A stretch of 64,000 bases of DNA from VAXT01 sp038040395 (GTDB lineage Bacteria; Actinomycetota; Thermoleophilia; Gaiellales; Gaiellaceae), in NCBI GenBank assembly GCA_038040395.1, contig JBBPIJ010000002.1, positions 248,001-312,000 of the forward strand. Direction: 5' to 3'. Positions within the stretch are counted from its first letter, which is position 1, and each line of letters opens with the position of its first letter. A program made the position numbers and the translations under genes. Shown piece after piece: positions 33,231 through 42,621 of this stretch. The notes under the pieces are model-generated. The model was not told the DNA's origin and made no database searches. It worked only from the letters and a program-made list of their open reading frames with translations.

Positions 33231-36200
33231 TCAGATTTCCGTCTTTGACTTCCTTGAGCGCGCCTTTGGGTTCGGTGTCGGTCGGAGGGCCCTTGTAGTA
33301 GTCGAAGCTGCGATAGGGGCGATCGCTGTAGATCGGATCGAAGACGCTGAGAAGGTTGATCTTGCCCGCGTCGTAGAAGAACGACCAGATGTGCCCCTCG
33401 GGGTCGGCGTAGGTCTTCAGCAGGCTGATCGAGAGCGCCGTGTCGCCTCCATCGGCCGGCTCGTTGAAGTAGGTCAGCTGCGTGCGGTTTCGCAGCTGGT
33501 CGTAGGCATCCGTGAGCCGCCCGTTCCCGTTGTAGAGAAACTCCACGAAGCGCCCTGTCGGCTGATCGGTGATCGTGTGGAGCTGGCGTGCCGTCCAGCC
33601 GAGGAGGGTCGTCCGATTGAGCGGGTCGACGAATTGGCTGACGAGGCCGTCGTTGTGGGTGTATGTCCAGTTTCGATTGAGCGGAGCTGCGACGGTCGTC
33701 GTCGAGGCCGTCGGATAGGCGAAGGTCGTCGGCTTGCCGGCGCGATTTATCCGCGTCCAGAGTTTCTCGTCATCCGGATGGTTTGTGTAGTAGCTGAAAG
33801 TCGTTGGCGTCAGGCCGTGGTCTGCGGCCCCGCGTGGATCTCGAACCGTGAGCAAGCGGTCGTGCTCTTTCCCGTGCCCATACTCGAACTCGATCGAGCG
33901 CGGCGGCAGGGTCGTACCGTCTGCGTTTAGGCCGCCTTGCTCCTCGACCCGGGTCAGGTCGTCTTGGTCGTAGAAGAAGGTGAGGGCATGACCGGAGTGA
34001 TCGACGATCTGCTTCAGTCGTTTGTTGTTTCCCTCGTCCGCTAGGTAGTAGCTGAGGGTGAAGGCGCGGCCGCCTTCATCAATTACCCGGTGGACACGCT
34101 TGTTGCCGGGCGGATCGTCCTCGAGGTCGAACTGGAGCTCGTTGCCGTTCTTGTCACTGACGAAGGTCGGGTAGCCGTGGTCGTCGAAATAGTGGGTGAC
34201 GCGGTCGGGGCTCGTGATCAGCCAGCGCCGATCGGTCGACTGCAGGTCCTTACGGGCATACAGATGCGTCCCGTCGGGCGGCGTGCAGTGCCAGGACTGG
34301 TCGCAGTCGAAGATGTGCAGAGTGCCGTCGGCGTCGTTGAACTTGAGCTTGCTCCCGTTCTCATACAGCTGGTTATGGCCGAATCGGATCAGGCTCGAGA
34401 TCGCAAGCGACCAACCCGCTCCGGCCGGGCACTCCTCGGCCGGGCAGTGGCCCTCCGTGCTGTTGAACGTCAGCTGGACGACGCTCGGCAGACCGATCCC
34501 CGGCGCCTGAAACGGCGTCCAGCGGATCACCGAGTTGCCCGTGGCGACGTTGACGAAGTTGCTCATGCCGCCACCCAGGTCCTCCCTCTGGTACCGGAAG
34601 TAGGGCTCGAGGCCGAGCTTCTCCGGCACGCTCAAGCCGGTGCCTGGAGGATTGGGCTCGACCTGGACCGAGCCTTCGAGCGGCTTGTTTCCCTTGCTTG
34701 CAAACCACGAGCCGGTCGTCACCTCGAAGAGGTCAAAACGAAGGCGATAGGTCCCTCGCGCGATCCCTGTAGCCATGCCCGGGGGCGTGACGGGGGCGCT
34801 GACCGTGACCTGGCCGCCCGGCAGGACGGGACCGGGCAGGGAGATGTTGGCGCTGTCGACGGGCGCCGTGAAATCCCCGGTCGCATACCAGCGAAAGCGA
34901 AGCACGATGTCTGTTCCGCTCCAGGTGACCCCGCTGCTGTTGGTGATCGTCACGTTGATCGGGTACACCTGCGTCGGAAGGTCGATCACGCTCACTGGAT
35001 AGGGACTCGAGCTGAAAGTGGCCAGGTACTTCGTTTGCGTCGCGTTGGCGGCGGTGACCGAGACGGAAGCCGAGGTTGTGACCTGGCCGATCCCGTCGTA
35101 GGCCTTCGTCTTCAGCGTGTGCGAGCCGTCGTAGGCGGGAAGCGCCGGATCGAGCGTGTTCCAGGAAGCCTCGTAGGGAGCCGTCGTGTCGGTCGCGACG
35201 CGCAGGTTGTCGGCGTAGAACTCGACTTTCGTCGCACTCAGGCTCGCGTTCGCTTTGACCGTGACCGTGCCCACGACTTGGCCTCCGGTCGGCGAGGTGA
35301 TCGAGGTGGTCGGCGGAGGCGAGTTGTCGGCGGTCACGGGGACGGCGGTCGAGGTCGTCTGGTTCCCGGCGTCGTCGGTCGCGCGCGCGGTCAGGCTGTG
35401 GGAGCCGTTCGTCGAGTTCCACGAGCTCGAAAACGGCTCGCTCGTGTCCGTGCCGATCGAGTTTCCGTCGACGAAGAACTGCACGCTCTCGACGCGTCGA
35501 TCATCCCAAGCAGCGGCCTCGATCGTGGCAGTGCCGTTGACGAAGGAGCCTGCGGTCGGCTTCGCAATCGCAACGGTTGGCGAGGTTGCGTGGCTTCCGT
35601 CCATGTAGGTGATTGCGAGCTTCGGTCGCAGAGTCGGCGCGACTGCGAAGTCACCGGCGTAGAAGTCGACCGACTTCCCGGCAACCCGCGTCTCGTCGTC
35701 GAGCTTCAACATGAGGCCGTGGTTCGGGTAGGTGCCCGCGACCCATTGCTGGACGAGTGAGGTCAACGACCACTGACTCCAGGCCGGCTGTGCCCCCGCC
35801 GGGATCGCAAGCGATGCGGCCACCGTCGCGTTGAAATCGCCTCCATCCTGGACCCAGCGGACGCCTCCGTCGGTCTCGTACCAGGTCGCTCCGTCGGCGC
35901 TGCAGGTGTCGATGCCGGTTCCCTCCTGCCAGTTGCCGGTCAGGCGGTGTGCGCGGAGCGTCAGCGCGGTGCTCGTCGTCTCGGGATGCCAGAGCGAGAG
36001 GGTCGCGTCGCTGATGGTCGCGTCGGGAGGAATGTCGGCGAGCTTGAAGCGCAGGAGCGAGCGCCAGATGGAGATCGCGTCCGTTCCGACCCGTAGGCGC
36101 TCGCTTGCGCCGCGGTTGATGCACTCAAGCGAGTCCGAACGCTGGGCGACATAGGTCTCCAGTCCCGCCAGCGCGTCCGGTCGTAGCAGTTTCCGCGCCT

Positions 36201-37884
36201 GTCCGTCCGCGGGCATCGTGACCGTTCTCGCATTCGTCTCCGCTCCGTTGAAGACGATCTTGTAGGTGAAGGTCGCGCCGGGCTTGGCGGTGGTATCGCG
36301 GTATGTCGTCGCACTGGGATCGCCGATGATCTTGGTCAGCATCGTCGCCGCCGAGGGCGTGAAGCTCACGCTCGCCGAGCGATGCACCTCGTAGCTGTCA
36401 AATGGTGGCGCGCCCGGCCCCCCATAGGGGATCCACTGCAGTTCGGCCCCATTCGCATGCACAGTCTCGGGCTCGAGCAGCTCGCCTCCGTTTCCGTTGT
36501 AGGTGACCTCGAGCTTGGGGCCGAGCGTCGGCTCGGCGGCGTAGTTCCGACTCGGCGGCTTCGGGCCACTTACCGACGGTGGCTCGGTCGCGCGTTTGAG
36601 CAGAAGGCCGAAGTTCGACTGTGTCCCCGAGACCCAGCTTTGCACCGTGCTCGTCAGGCTCCACTCCATCCACCGAGCGGACGGGTTCTGCGCCAGCGTG
36701 TAGCTCGCAAGCGCTGGTGTTGCAAAGGTGAGCTCCGAGCTCGCCGACTTCGACGACCACGAGCTCGTCATCCGCATGGCATCGATCTGGTGAGCCGTTC
36801 CGCCGCAGTTCCCTGTTCCCGTAAGACAGGTCCCGTCGAAGTAGAGCTTGAGCTTCGCATCCGAGATGCTCGCGCCGGCCGGGATATCGGCGAGGCTGAA
36901 CTGAAGCCCTGAACGCCAGGTGCCGGCTATGCCCTCGGTCCCGATCGAGAGTCGCTCGCCGGTCAGGCCGGTGCACTGCGGGCAATTGTTGTTGAAGCTC
37001 GCGTCCTGGAAGGCCGGCTGGACGGTGATCGTCGGATCGACGCGGACCGGGAAGCGTCGCAACGGGTTTTGCAGCCAGGCGCTGTCGAGGCTCAGGTCGA
37101 GCAGGAAGTCCGCGCCACTGCGTGTGACCGCGAGCGTTGCGTGCCCTGCAGCTGCCCGGAGTTCGCCGTCTTCCGCCGCCCAAGGCGCTTCGAGCACAAA
37201 GACCGGGCGCGCGTGCGGGGCGGCGAAGAAGGACCAGGAGCCGTCCGGGTTGCGAGCCGCATGCACGTGCGAGCCGGCGGGTGGCGTCAGCCGGAAGCGA
37301 TAGGAGAGCGGTACCTGCGCGCTGGCGAGGACGAGGGTCTCCTTGACTCCGTCAGGCTGCAAGTCGTAGCGAAGGTCGACGCCCGGAAAGACCTGCGGGT
37401 AGGTAAGCCCGCGAACTCTGGTCTGTGCGCCCGTGCTCACGGCCTGGTCGAGGCCGAGGCGGTAGCTGTCGCCGCCGGTCGTGAGCGAAAGGAAGTTCGC
37501 ACCGAGTTGGGACTTGAAGGCCGCGCGGAAGCGGTTCGCTTCGTTCTGGTATGCATAGCCGCTCTCGAGAGAGGGAACGAGCGCAGACGAGATCGGCTGC
37601 CAGCTTCCCTGCCCGTCGCGAAAGTGCACCGGTCCCGAATAGAGCGAGGTCGTAAAGGTGCCGTCGTGATTGTCGAGGGTGCGCGAGCTCGCGGTCCGCT
37701 TTTGGATGAGCTCGCTCGGCGGCGGCGGCGGCGTCGCCTCGGCGACCGAGTCGGCCGCGAGCGGTACCTGGAGTAGAGCGGCGACAACGCCTGCGAGGAG
37801 CAACGCGAAAAACTGTCCGACAGCGACCTCGAAGCGCGTGCGGGCAGCGGACGGCCGGGCATTCGGACGAGGGAAACCGAGCAT
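32473..37884 (-). CDS. RHS/YD-repeat surface protein, N-terminal part (frame lost at about 33210)
   Basis: Starts at ATG 37884 after GAGAGGAGGAG; an upstream start adds 31 doubtful residues. A signal peptide or anchor (FFALLLAGVVAALLQVPLAA) is followed by a secreted multidomain protein. Two DNRLRE-type modules come first (SFNNNCPQCTGLTGERLSIG; RSDSLECINRGASERLRVGT), each with SLADIP/KLADIP strands. Two Ig-like repeats follow (TVAIAKPTAGSFVNG; TTSITSPTGGQVVGT), then the start of the YD repeats. Real homology stops near DGNLNATAFSPL (about 33210); the last 240 codons of this frame are an out-of-frame shadow of the C-terminal part. Inserting one base at 33201-33219 restores the frame. Confidence 0.8.
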   Translation of the reverse strand: MLGFPRPNARPSAARTRFEVAVGQFFALLLAGVVAALLQVPLAADSVAEATPPPPPSELIQKRTASSRTLDNHDGTFTTSLYSGPVHFRDGQGSWQPISSALVPSLESGYAYQNEANRFRAAFKSQLGANFLSLTTGGDSYRLGLDQAVSTGAQTRVRGLTYPQVFPGVDLRYDLQPDGVKETLVLASAQVPLSYRFRLTPPAGSHVHAARNPDGSWSFFAAPHARPVFVLEAPWAAEDGELRAAAGHATLAVTRSGADFLLDLSLDSAWLQNPLRRFPVRVDPTITVQPAFQDASFNNNCPQCTGLTGERLSIGTEGIAGTWRSGLQFSLADIPAGASISDAKLKLYFDGTCLTGTGNCGGTAHQIDAMRMTSSWSSKSASSELTFATPALASYTLAQNPSARWMEWSLTSTVQSWVSGTQSNFGLLLKRATEPPSVSGPKPPSRNYAAEPTLGPKLEVTYNGNGGELLEPETVHANGAELQWIPYGGPGAPPFDSYEVHRSASVSFTPSAATMLTKIIGDPSATTYRDTTAKPGATFTYKIVFNGAETNARTVTMPADGQARKLLRPDALAGLETYVAQRSDSLECINRGASERLRVGTDAISIWRSLLRFKLADIPPDATISDATLSLWHPETTSTALTLRAHRLTGNWQEGTGIDTCSADGATWYETDGGVRWVQDGGDFNATVAASLAIPAGAQPAWSQWSLTSLVQQWVAGTYPNHGLMLKLDDETRVAGKSVDFYAGDFAVAPTLRPKLAITYMDGSHATSPTVAIAKPTAGSFVNGTATIEAAAWDDRRVESVQFFVDGNSIGTDTSEPFSSSWNSTNGSHSLTARATDDAGNQTTSTAVPVTADNSPPPTTSITSPTGGQVVGTVTVKANASLSATKVEFYADNLRVATDTTAPYEASWNTLDPALPAYDGSHTLKTKAYDGIGQVTTSASVSVTAANATQTKYLATFSSSPYPVSVIDLPTQVYPINVTITNSSGVTWSGTDIVLRFRWYATGDFTAPVDSANISLPGPVLPGGQVTVSAPVTPPGMATGIARGTYRLRFDLFEVTTGSWFASKGNKPLEGSVQVEPNPPGTGLSVPEKLGLEPYFRYQREDLGGGMSNFVNVATGNSVIRWTPFQAPGIGLPSVVQLTFNSTEGHCPAEECPAGAGWSLAISSLIRFGHNQLYENGSKLKFNDADGTLHIFDCDQSWHCTPPDGTHLYARKDLQSTDRRWLITSPDRVTHYFDDHGYPTFVSDKNGNELQFDLEDDPPGNKRVHRVIDEGGRAFTLSYYLADEGNNKRLKQIVDHSGHALTFFYDQDDLTRVEEQGGLNADGTTLPPRSIEFEYGHGKEHDRLLTVRDPRGAADHGLTPTTFSYYTNHPDDEKLWTRINRAGKPTTFAYPTASTTTVAAPLNRNWTYTHNDGLVSQFVDPLNRTTLLGWTARQLHTITDQPTGRFVEFLYNGNGRLTDAYDQLRNRTQLTYFNEPADGGDTALSISLLKTYADPEGHIWSFFYDAGKINLLSVFDPIYSDRPYRSFDYYKGPPTDTEPKGALKEVKDGNLNATAFSPLPTGHRRQGPGRPVLLRRERPAARDPGSTPLRRPGNHPAPLPDRPRLRQLPSARPRQRTEVDPHQPRHAHLAEGRLRRKRQRPHLPPAGLRRPRGRCYDNDGLQPDGPAAHGHKSRGAQDGLHLRRREPSCDDAAAEGIHHPAAAGARLRDRLCLRRPRPRRQRDQVRRGWRSLPPHALLLRRRRRSPLGDRAKRRLADGPHGLPSGNVAQLPGRLSARLYEALLLRRGTSAEGNYRGSRRKLRR

Positions 37885-38286
37885 GACGCTCCTCCTCTCA
37901 GGGCGCCAGCCGCCGGTGCCCCACTGGGCTATGTGAAAACGCCGGGCGACGCTATGACTCGGGTGCTCCTTTGTCAAGATGAGATTTGTCGCCTGAAAGC
38001 AGGTGCTTATTCACCCTTTCTTCTCCAATAGTCCAGCGGATATCGCCCCAGGCGACGGCGAACCAGCTTCGGAAGCCGCGGCCCTCCGAATGTAGGGGTG
38101 CCCCGGCGGAGATTCCTGGGCGGAGATTCCGCCGGGGCAACCTTCCGAGCCTAGCGCGCCGCCTTCCCGATCTGCCGGTGCTTGGGCCCGCCCACGCCTG
38201 GCAGAGGGTGGCCGCTACAGACGGAGGATCGCCAATGCGGTGCTTTTACTACCCGCAGGCAGGACGACGAAGACGCTCGCCAGTGA
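37885..38286. other. Upstream region of the large RHS gene
   Basis: Holds the ribosome-binding site and presumably the promoter of the RHS gene, and a strong hairpin at 38099-38139. No gene supported. Confidence 0.5.
38099..38139. terminator. Strong 12-bp inverted repeat at the end of the membrane operon
   Basis: TGCCCCGGCGGA and TCCGCCGGGGCA pair perfectly around a 17-base loop that itself contains a duplicated GGAGATTC-like motif. It lies between the end of the upstream operon (38287) and the RHS start. No T-tract, so it could be a terminator or an RNA structure affecting the RHS leader. Confidence 0.55.
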
Positions 38287-39198
38287 TCACAGAATCACCA
38301 CAGGGCACGCATCCGGATTGAGGTTTGCATCCGGATCTCTGAAGCTGAACTGGGGCGCGGCGGTTGAGCGTCCGTGCAGGGTCGTGTCGGTGACGAACCA
38401 GTACACCCGTGCCCCGGCGTCGTCGTCGAGGTTGACGATCGAGCCCTTCGTCGTCACGTAGTCCGCAACTGCGATGGACTGCCCGCTTGACGCAGTCGGC
38501 GTCGAGCTTCCCGCGGCAGCCTTCCCGATTTGCCCGCCGATGATGGCTGCCACGATCACGACGACCGCGGCGACGAGCAAGGCGACGAGGATCGCCAGAA
38601 TGCAGAGGATGATCGTCGCGCAGCCGATCGCAGCGCCGGCGATACAGCCGAGGAGGATCCCGCCGACGACTCCGACGCCGGCGCCGATCGTCGCGCCCGC
38701 GCCGGCGGCGCACACCTCTGGCGATTTGTAGTACGAGCGTATGAGTGGGGACATGTCCGGATCGCCGGCGCAGAAGATCCAAGCCGAATTCGTCCCCAGC
38801 AGCTGCCAGTAGATCGACTTCACCACGACGTCGATCCGTGCGTGCTGACCGGTGAACGCGAGCACCTGCTCGGAGGTGGAAGCAAAGCTCGGAACCGTTG
38901 CGTTGACGACTCCGGCAGAGCACGCATCGAGTGCGTCCGGGCTCGAGAGGCAACGCTCGTACCAGAAGGAGAAAACGAAGGCCCAGGCCGCCAGGGCGCC
39001 GATCACGGCGCCGATCCAGACCGCCGCGGGAGCCGCGACGATGAAGGTCCACTTCGTCGGCTCGGCGACGGCGGCGGCGGCGCGCGTAAAGATCGCGATG
39101 CCGGCGTTGGCGGCCGTCGAGGCGGCTCCGATCAGAACGAGCCAGAAGGCGATGCTCGTCGATGCGTGCGCTCCCTGCGATCCACAGGTCGGCTTCAT
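38287..39198 (-). CDS. Polytopic membrane protein with a glycine-rich middle
   Basis: The 303-residue protein starts at the ATG that overlaps the upstream stop (ATGA); an earlier start would overlap more. Hydrophobic segments occur near residues 15-35, 50-80, and as a long central run (GAGVGVVGGILLGCIAGAAI, then CILAILVALLVAAVVVIVAA). Four or more Cys lie in the first external loop (ERCLSSPDALDACSAG). The soluble C-terminus has SIVNLDDDAGARVYWFVTD. I recognise no family. It is the last gene of a three-gene overlapping operon. Confidence 0.6.
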   Translation of the reverse strand: MKPTCGSQGAHASTSIAFWLVLIGAASTAANAGIAIFTRAAAAVAEPTKWTFIVAAPAAVWIGAVIGALAAWAFVFSFWYERCLSSPDALDACSAGVVNATVPSFASTSEQVLAFTGQHARIDVVVKSIYWQLLGTNSAWIFCAGDPDMSPLIRSYYKSPEVCAAGAGATIGAGVGVVGGILLGCIAGAAIGCATIILCILAILVALLVAAVVVIVAAIIGGQIGKAAAGSSTPTASSGQSIAVADYVTTKGSIVNLDDDAGARVYWFVTDTTLHGRSTAAPQFSFRDPDANLNPDACPVVIL

Positions 39199-39599
39199 CG
39201 GCTGACCAACGGGCGTGAGGCGAGTCGCTCGCAGAGCGCGCATAGGAGCGAGCCGACGAGCAAACCGACCACAAGGCCGACAAGCGCTCCGACCGCCTGC
39301 AGGTGGGCGTTGACGATGAAGACGGTGGCGATCGAGGTCAGTAACGATGTGAAGAGCGCAGGGAGCGCGATCGCTCGTATCCCGTAGCGATGGGCAACGC
39401 CGACGACGAAGAGCACGACAAGCCAGCCCGCGCCGCCGAGAATCAGAGCGGCGAGAAGCAACTTGTCCGCCGGACGCGCGTGATGGGCCATGGCGGTCCG
39501 GAAGAGCCCAAAGACAAAGCCCGTCAGGATCCCGTCGATCGCGCCTGCTGCCGCACAGATCCCGAACGAGGCGATCAGTCGGTAGAGCAGGGCGTTCAT
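39195..39599 (-). CDS. Small membrane protein, four helices
   Basis: Starts at an ATG sharing bases with the upstream stop (TGATG) and ends overlapping the next start by four bases. The 134-residue product has four hydrophobic segments: LIASFGICAAAGAIDGILTG, LLLAALILGGAGWLVVLFVV, ALFTSLLTSIATVFIV and AVGALVGLVVGLLVGSLLCA. The glycine-rich last helix suggests oligomer packing. Translational coupling on both sides implies fixed stoichiometry with its neighbours. No family assigned. Confidence 0.6.
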   Translation of the reverse strand: MNALLYRLIASFGICAAAGAIDGILTGFVFGLFRTAMAHHARPADKLLLAALILGGAGWLVVLFVVGVAHRYGIRAIALPALFTSLLTSIATVFIVNAHLQAVGALVGLVVGLLVGSLLCALCERLASRPLVSR

Positions 39600-40414
39600 C
39601 AGTCGTCGACCCAAAGGAGGTAGGTGACTCCGCCGATCACCTCGCCGGCTGGGCCACGGGCGAGGATCGTCGTCTCGTGGAGAGGAGCCCCGCCACCCCC
39701 GCCGCCATGCAGCCCGGGGGGCACGTGCAGAGTCAGGCTCGCCTGGATCTGCTCGTAGCCCGCGAAGGCATGCGCAGCCGGCGCAACCGTCGCGCCGAGG
39801 GCATTCGTCAAGACAGCCAGGGTGATCTCTTGCGCGACCGGATCGGGATTGCGCAGCGGAAATCGGATGACCGGCGTGCGGCCAACGTCAGTCGTCGTGC
39901 CCCCGGCGACCGCCTGTTCTCCCCGGTTGTTGCCGCGGATTTCGTCGCTCGGATGCTCAATCGTTGCGACCACGGACATGTTTGGGTCGGCTCCAGGCAC
40001 GGGCGCCGGAAGCGGGAACGAAATCCACCGCTCCTCGGAGGGGGCGAGCGTCAGTACCTTGCTTGACTGAGGAACATGATCGAGACCGATTCCAAATGGC
40101 GAACGCGCCAAATGAACGAGCGCGTTCACCGCCGAGGCCGTGGCGGAGAGGTTTCGAACCCTGACCTCGACGCCTGGCGGCCAGGGCCCCCACGGCAGTG
40201 TGTTGTTCGTCGTGATATCGGGGCTGTTCCAGGTCGGCTCTCGTCCGAGGGCCAGCTGCTCCAGCTGGCTGTAGGTTGCGAGGTCGGGGCGGTCGGGCGG
40301 ATTCCTGAGCTCCAGACAACAGCCGCTCGGACGCGCTCGACGTTCGACGTTGCAGAAGCGCCTAGGCCGCTCGACCGCGCCCCTCGACTTGCTCTGGACG
40401 GCAGCGTCCATCAT
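39599..40414 (-). CDS. Hypothetical protein with CARDB-like beta domains
   Basis: A 271-residue protein; I choose the ATG with GAGG 5 bases upstream rather than a GTG ten codons earlier. The body looks like two immunoglobulin-type beta domains: GVEVRVRNLSATASAVNALV with VPQSSKVLTLAPSEERWISF, then RTPVIRFPLRNPDPVAQEIT. The pattern resembles CARDB-type adhesion modules. A Gly6 run (HGGGGGGAP) separates the last strand. No signal peptide is evident. First gene of the operon with two membrane proteins. Confidence 0.5.
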   Translation of the reverse strand: MMDAAVQSKSRGAVERPRRFCNVERRARPSGCCLELRNPPDRPDLATYSQLEQLALGREPTWNSPDITTNNTLPWGPWPPGVEVRVRNLSATASAVNALVHLARSPFGIGLDHVPQSSKVLTLAPSEERWISFPLPAPVPGADPNMSVVATIEHPSDEIRGNNRGEQAVAGGTTTDVGRTPVIRFPLRNPDPVAQEITLAVLTNALGATVAPAAHAFAGYEQIQASLTLHVPPGLHGGGGGGAPLHETTILARGPAGEVIGGVTYLLWVDD

Positions 40415-40571
40415 TCGGCCTCGTTGCTTGTCAGAGCGATCCACGAGCCACCACCACGCTCGTCGATGCCCGCACGTGCCCAGAGCCTTCGCTTCATTCG
40501 CTTCGAGACTCGCGAGACTCGCTCACACCGTCACCTCGGTCCTGCCAATGCCCAGCGCCAATCCGGTCGAA

Positions 40572-41273
40572 CTAGCAAAAGCGCGCGATCAAGACCGCGA
40601 TCCAGAAGACGATGAAGTAGGCGAGTCCCTCGCGAAGATCGCAGCTTCCCCACCAGTGACAGCGGAAGAGCGCCCAGATCCAGATTCCGAAGGCGACAAC
40701 GATCGCGATGATCTTCCAGATCGGAATGTTCTCGACGGCGCCGCGATTGGCGCTGCGACGAACCTTCTCGAGCTCGCGGAGGTTCTGATCCAGGTAATCG
40801 GGCAGCCCCGTCGCGTCCTTGGCGACGAGCGCGAAGCCGTCGGCGAGAGCCGAGTCGATCTTCGCCACGTCGCTTGCGCTCACCTCGAGCTCGGCTAGCT
40901 GCTCGCGGAGCTCCTGCTGGAACTCCTTGAGTTCCCCTCCGAGCTTGGCATCCGGATACGACGCGAGCTCTTCGCGGAAGAGCTTGACGTGCGCACGGGC
41001 CCTCTTGAGTGTACGGAGACCCTTGTCGTTGTAGGCGTCGCGCAAGCGCGTCGCCTCTCGGGCGGTCCCGGCTCCGAGCTTCAGCGCCTGGAGACGCTCG
41101 CCGCGACGAGCTTCGAGCTCTGAGAGGCCGAAGGCGTGTATGGCCTGGATGAGCTCGCCTGCGACCGAGGCCAGCCCCTCACCATGGCCGTCGGTTGCGA
41201 TCAGGCGGAGTCGCTCGCTCGCTCGGAAAAAGTCCGACGAGGCTAACTGGTTTCTGCTCAGTACGGCTTCCAT
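40572..41273 (-). CDS. Tail-anchored helical protein
   Basis: The 233-residue protein is almost entirely charged helix (RLRDAYNDKGLRTLKRARAH; GELKEFQQELREQLAELEVS), likely coiled coil, up to about residue 180. Two hydrophobic segments end it (IPIWKIIAIVVAFGIWIWAL; LAYFIVFWIAVLIARFC). The long helical domain would face the cytoplasm. It lies 157 bases upstream of the three-gene membrane operon on the same strand and may share its promoter. Family unknown. Confidence 0.6.
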   Translation of the reverse strand: MEAVLSRNQLASSDFFRASERLRLIATDGHGEGLASVAGELIQAIHAFGLSELEARRGERLQALKLGAGTAREATRLRDAYNDKGLRTLKRARAHVKLFREELASYPDAKLGGELKEFQQELREQLAELEVSASDVAKIDSALADGFALVAKDATGLPDYLDQNLRELEKVRRSANRGAVENIPIWKIIAIVVAFGIWIWALFRCHWWGSCDLREGLAYFIVFWIAVLIARFC

Positions 41274-41643
41274 CTCGACCTCCTGCCGCAGGCAGCTAAC
41301 AAGAAAGTGAGATCGACCCTAGCGCGTACTTGTGCCTTGAGTCAAGAGGCTTCATGTCAGGAATTCACGGCTCTAAGCCAACAAGCGTCAGCACGGGCGG
41401 CTTTCGATGGCTCGGCTCACGCAAACACCGCTGGCGGACGCGCAGTCGGCGACCCTGACGGTGCCGCGCTCAGAGTCGTACGCCCGGCGGCGAAACCGGG
41501 CGAAGACCCGCCGGGGGCAGCGCTGCCTGGAGCGCGCGAGGCCTAGCTCGCGACTCGCGGGACATACGAAGCCGCCCTTGATTCCGCCGTTGAAGAGGAG
41601 GATGCTTACTGTCGACAACAGAGCCTCAGGGAAGGAGTCCGGC
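41274..41643. other. Divergent promoter region upstream of the EEP operon
   Basis: Separates the minus-strand tail-anchored gene from the plus-strand EEP operon. The EEP frame is open back to 41407, but its ribosome-binding site places the start at 41644. I see no clear palindrome. Confidence 0.4.
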
Positions 41644-42621
41644 ATGCCGCCCGAGCCGGAGATCACGAACCCGCCCGCCGCCGTTCGCGCAGAGGTGACA
41701 AAGCTCGCCAAGGCAATCGACAAGGTCGTGCCGCCCAAGAAGGCCGATCGCAACCTCCTGATCGGAACCTGGAACCTGCGCGCCTTTGGCGGGCTGACCA
41801 AGCGCTGGGAGTCCCGGCCGGAGGACTCGCCGAAGCGAAACCTGCGCGACGTGCTTCTGATCGCCGAGGTCGTCTCCCGCTTCGACGTCGTCGCGCTGCA
41901 GGAAACGCGCGGCGATCTGCGCGCCCTGCGCAACCTGCTGAGGGCACTCGGCAGCGACTGGGCCTTCCTGCTCACCGACGTCACCAAGGGGCCGGCCGGC
42001 AACAACGAGCGCCTCGCCTTCCTCTACGACACGCGCCGGGTCAAGCCCTCGGGGCTTGCCTGCGAGCTCGTCGTCTGGATCGCCGAGGCGCCCCAGATCA
42101 GCGAGGCGGCACTGGATCGCCAGTTCGCGCGCACGCCCTATGCCTGCAGCTTCGCCACCCTGGGCGCGAAGCCGACGACCTTCATCCTCGTCACCCTCCA
42201 TGTCGACTGGGCAAACAAGGCAGCCGAGCGCATCCCCGAGCTGAAGGCGATCGCACAGTGGCTGGCCGAGTGGGCAGAGGACGAGGAGGAGTGGAAGCAC
42301 AACCTGATCGCCCTCGGCGACTTCAACATCGAGGGCGACGATCTCTTCAAGGCCTTCACCTCGACCGGCCTCTCGCCCCCGGCCGGCCTTGCCAACGTCC
42401 CACGGACGATCTTCGACGACCCGGGAGCAGACCACCACTACGACCAGATCGCCTGGTTCGACAATCTGACGAAGAAGGTCCCCGTACTGACGCTCGCCTG
42501 CACAGGCGCGAACAACTTCAACTTCGTGCCCGCGCTTCGCGGCAGCCAGACGCTGAACACGCTCTCCTGGCACATCTCCGACCACTATCCACTCTTCGTC
42601 GAGTTCGGGCTCCCGCAGTGA
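41644..42621 (+). CDS. Endonuclease/exonuclease/phosphatase (EEP) family protein
   Basis: The 325-residue protein starts at an ATG with AAGGAG eight bases upstream. The EEP fold motifs appear in order: LLIGTWNLRAFGG (metal-binding N), FDVVALQETRGD (metal-binding E), LVTLHVDWANKA (active His), LIALGDFNIEGDD (D/N pair) and SWHISDHYPLFVEF (catalytic D-H). EEP enzymes cleave phosphodiesters in DNA, RNA or lipids. It heads a four-gene operon and overlaps the patatin gene by four bases, suggesting a nuclease-lipase pair. Confidence 0.87.
   Translation: MPPEPEITNPPAAVRAEVTKLAKAIDKVVPPKKADRNLLIGTWNLRAFGGLTKRWESRPEDSPKRNLRDVLLIAEVVSRFDVVALQETRGDLRALRNLLRALGSDWAFLLTDVTKGPAGNNERLAFLYDTRRVKPSGLACELVVWIAEAPQISEAALDRQFARTPYACSFATLGAKPTTFILVTLHVDWANKAAERIPELKAIAQWLAEWAEDEEEWKHNLIALGDFNIEGDDLFKAFTSTGLSPPAGLANVPRTIFDDPGADHHYDQIAWFDNLTKKVPVLTLACTGANNFNFVPALRGSQTLNTLSWHISDHYPLFVEFGLPQ

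Noticed and set aside
31980..33248. Plus-strand frame of 422 codons opposite the YD repeats
   Set aside because: Antisense shadow; the repeated VVGD/ADLV words mirror the YD repeats on the other strand.
34090..35760. Long plus-strand open frame (556 codons) opposite the large RHS gene
   Set aside because: It is the antisense shadow of a coding region with strong GC3 bias; composition is Val/Arg/Asp-rich and no motif is present.
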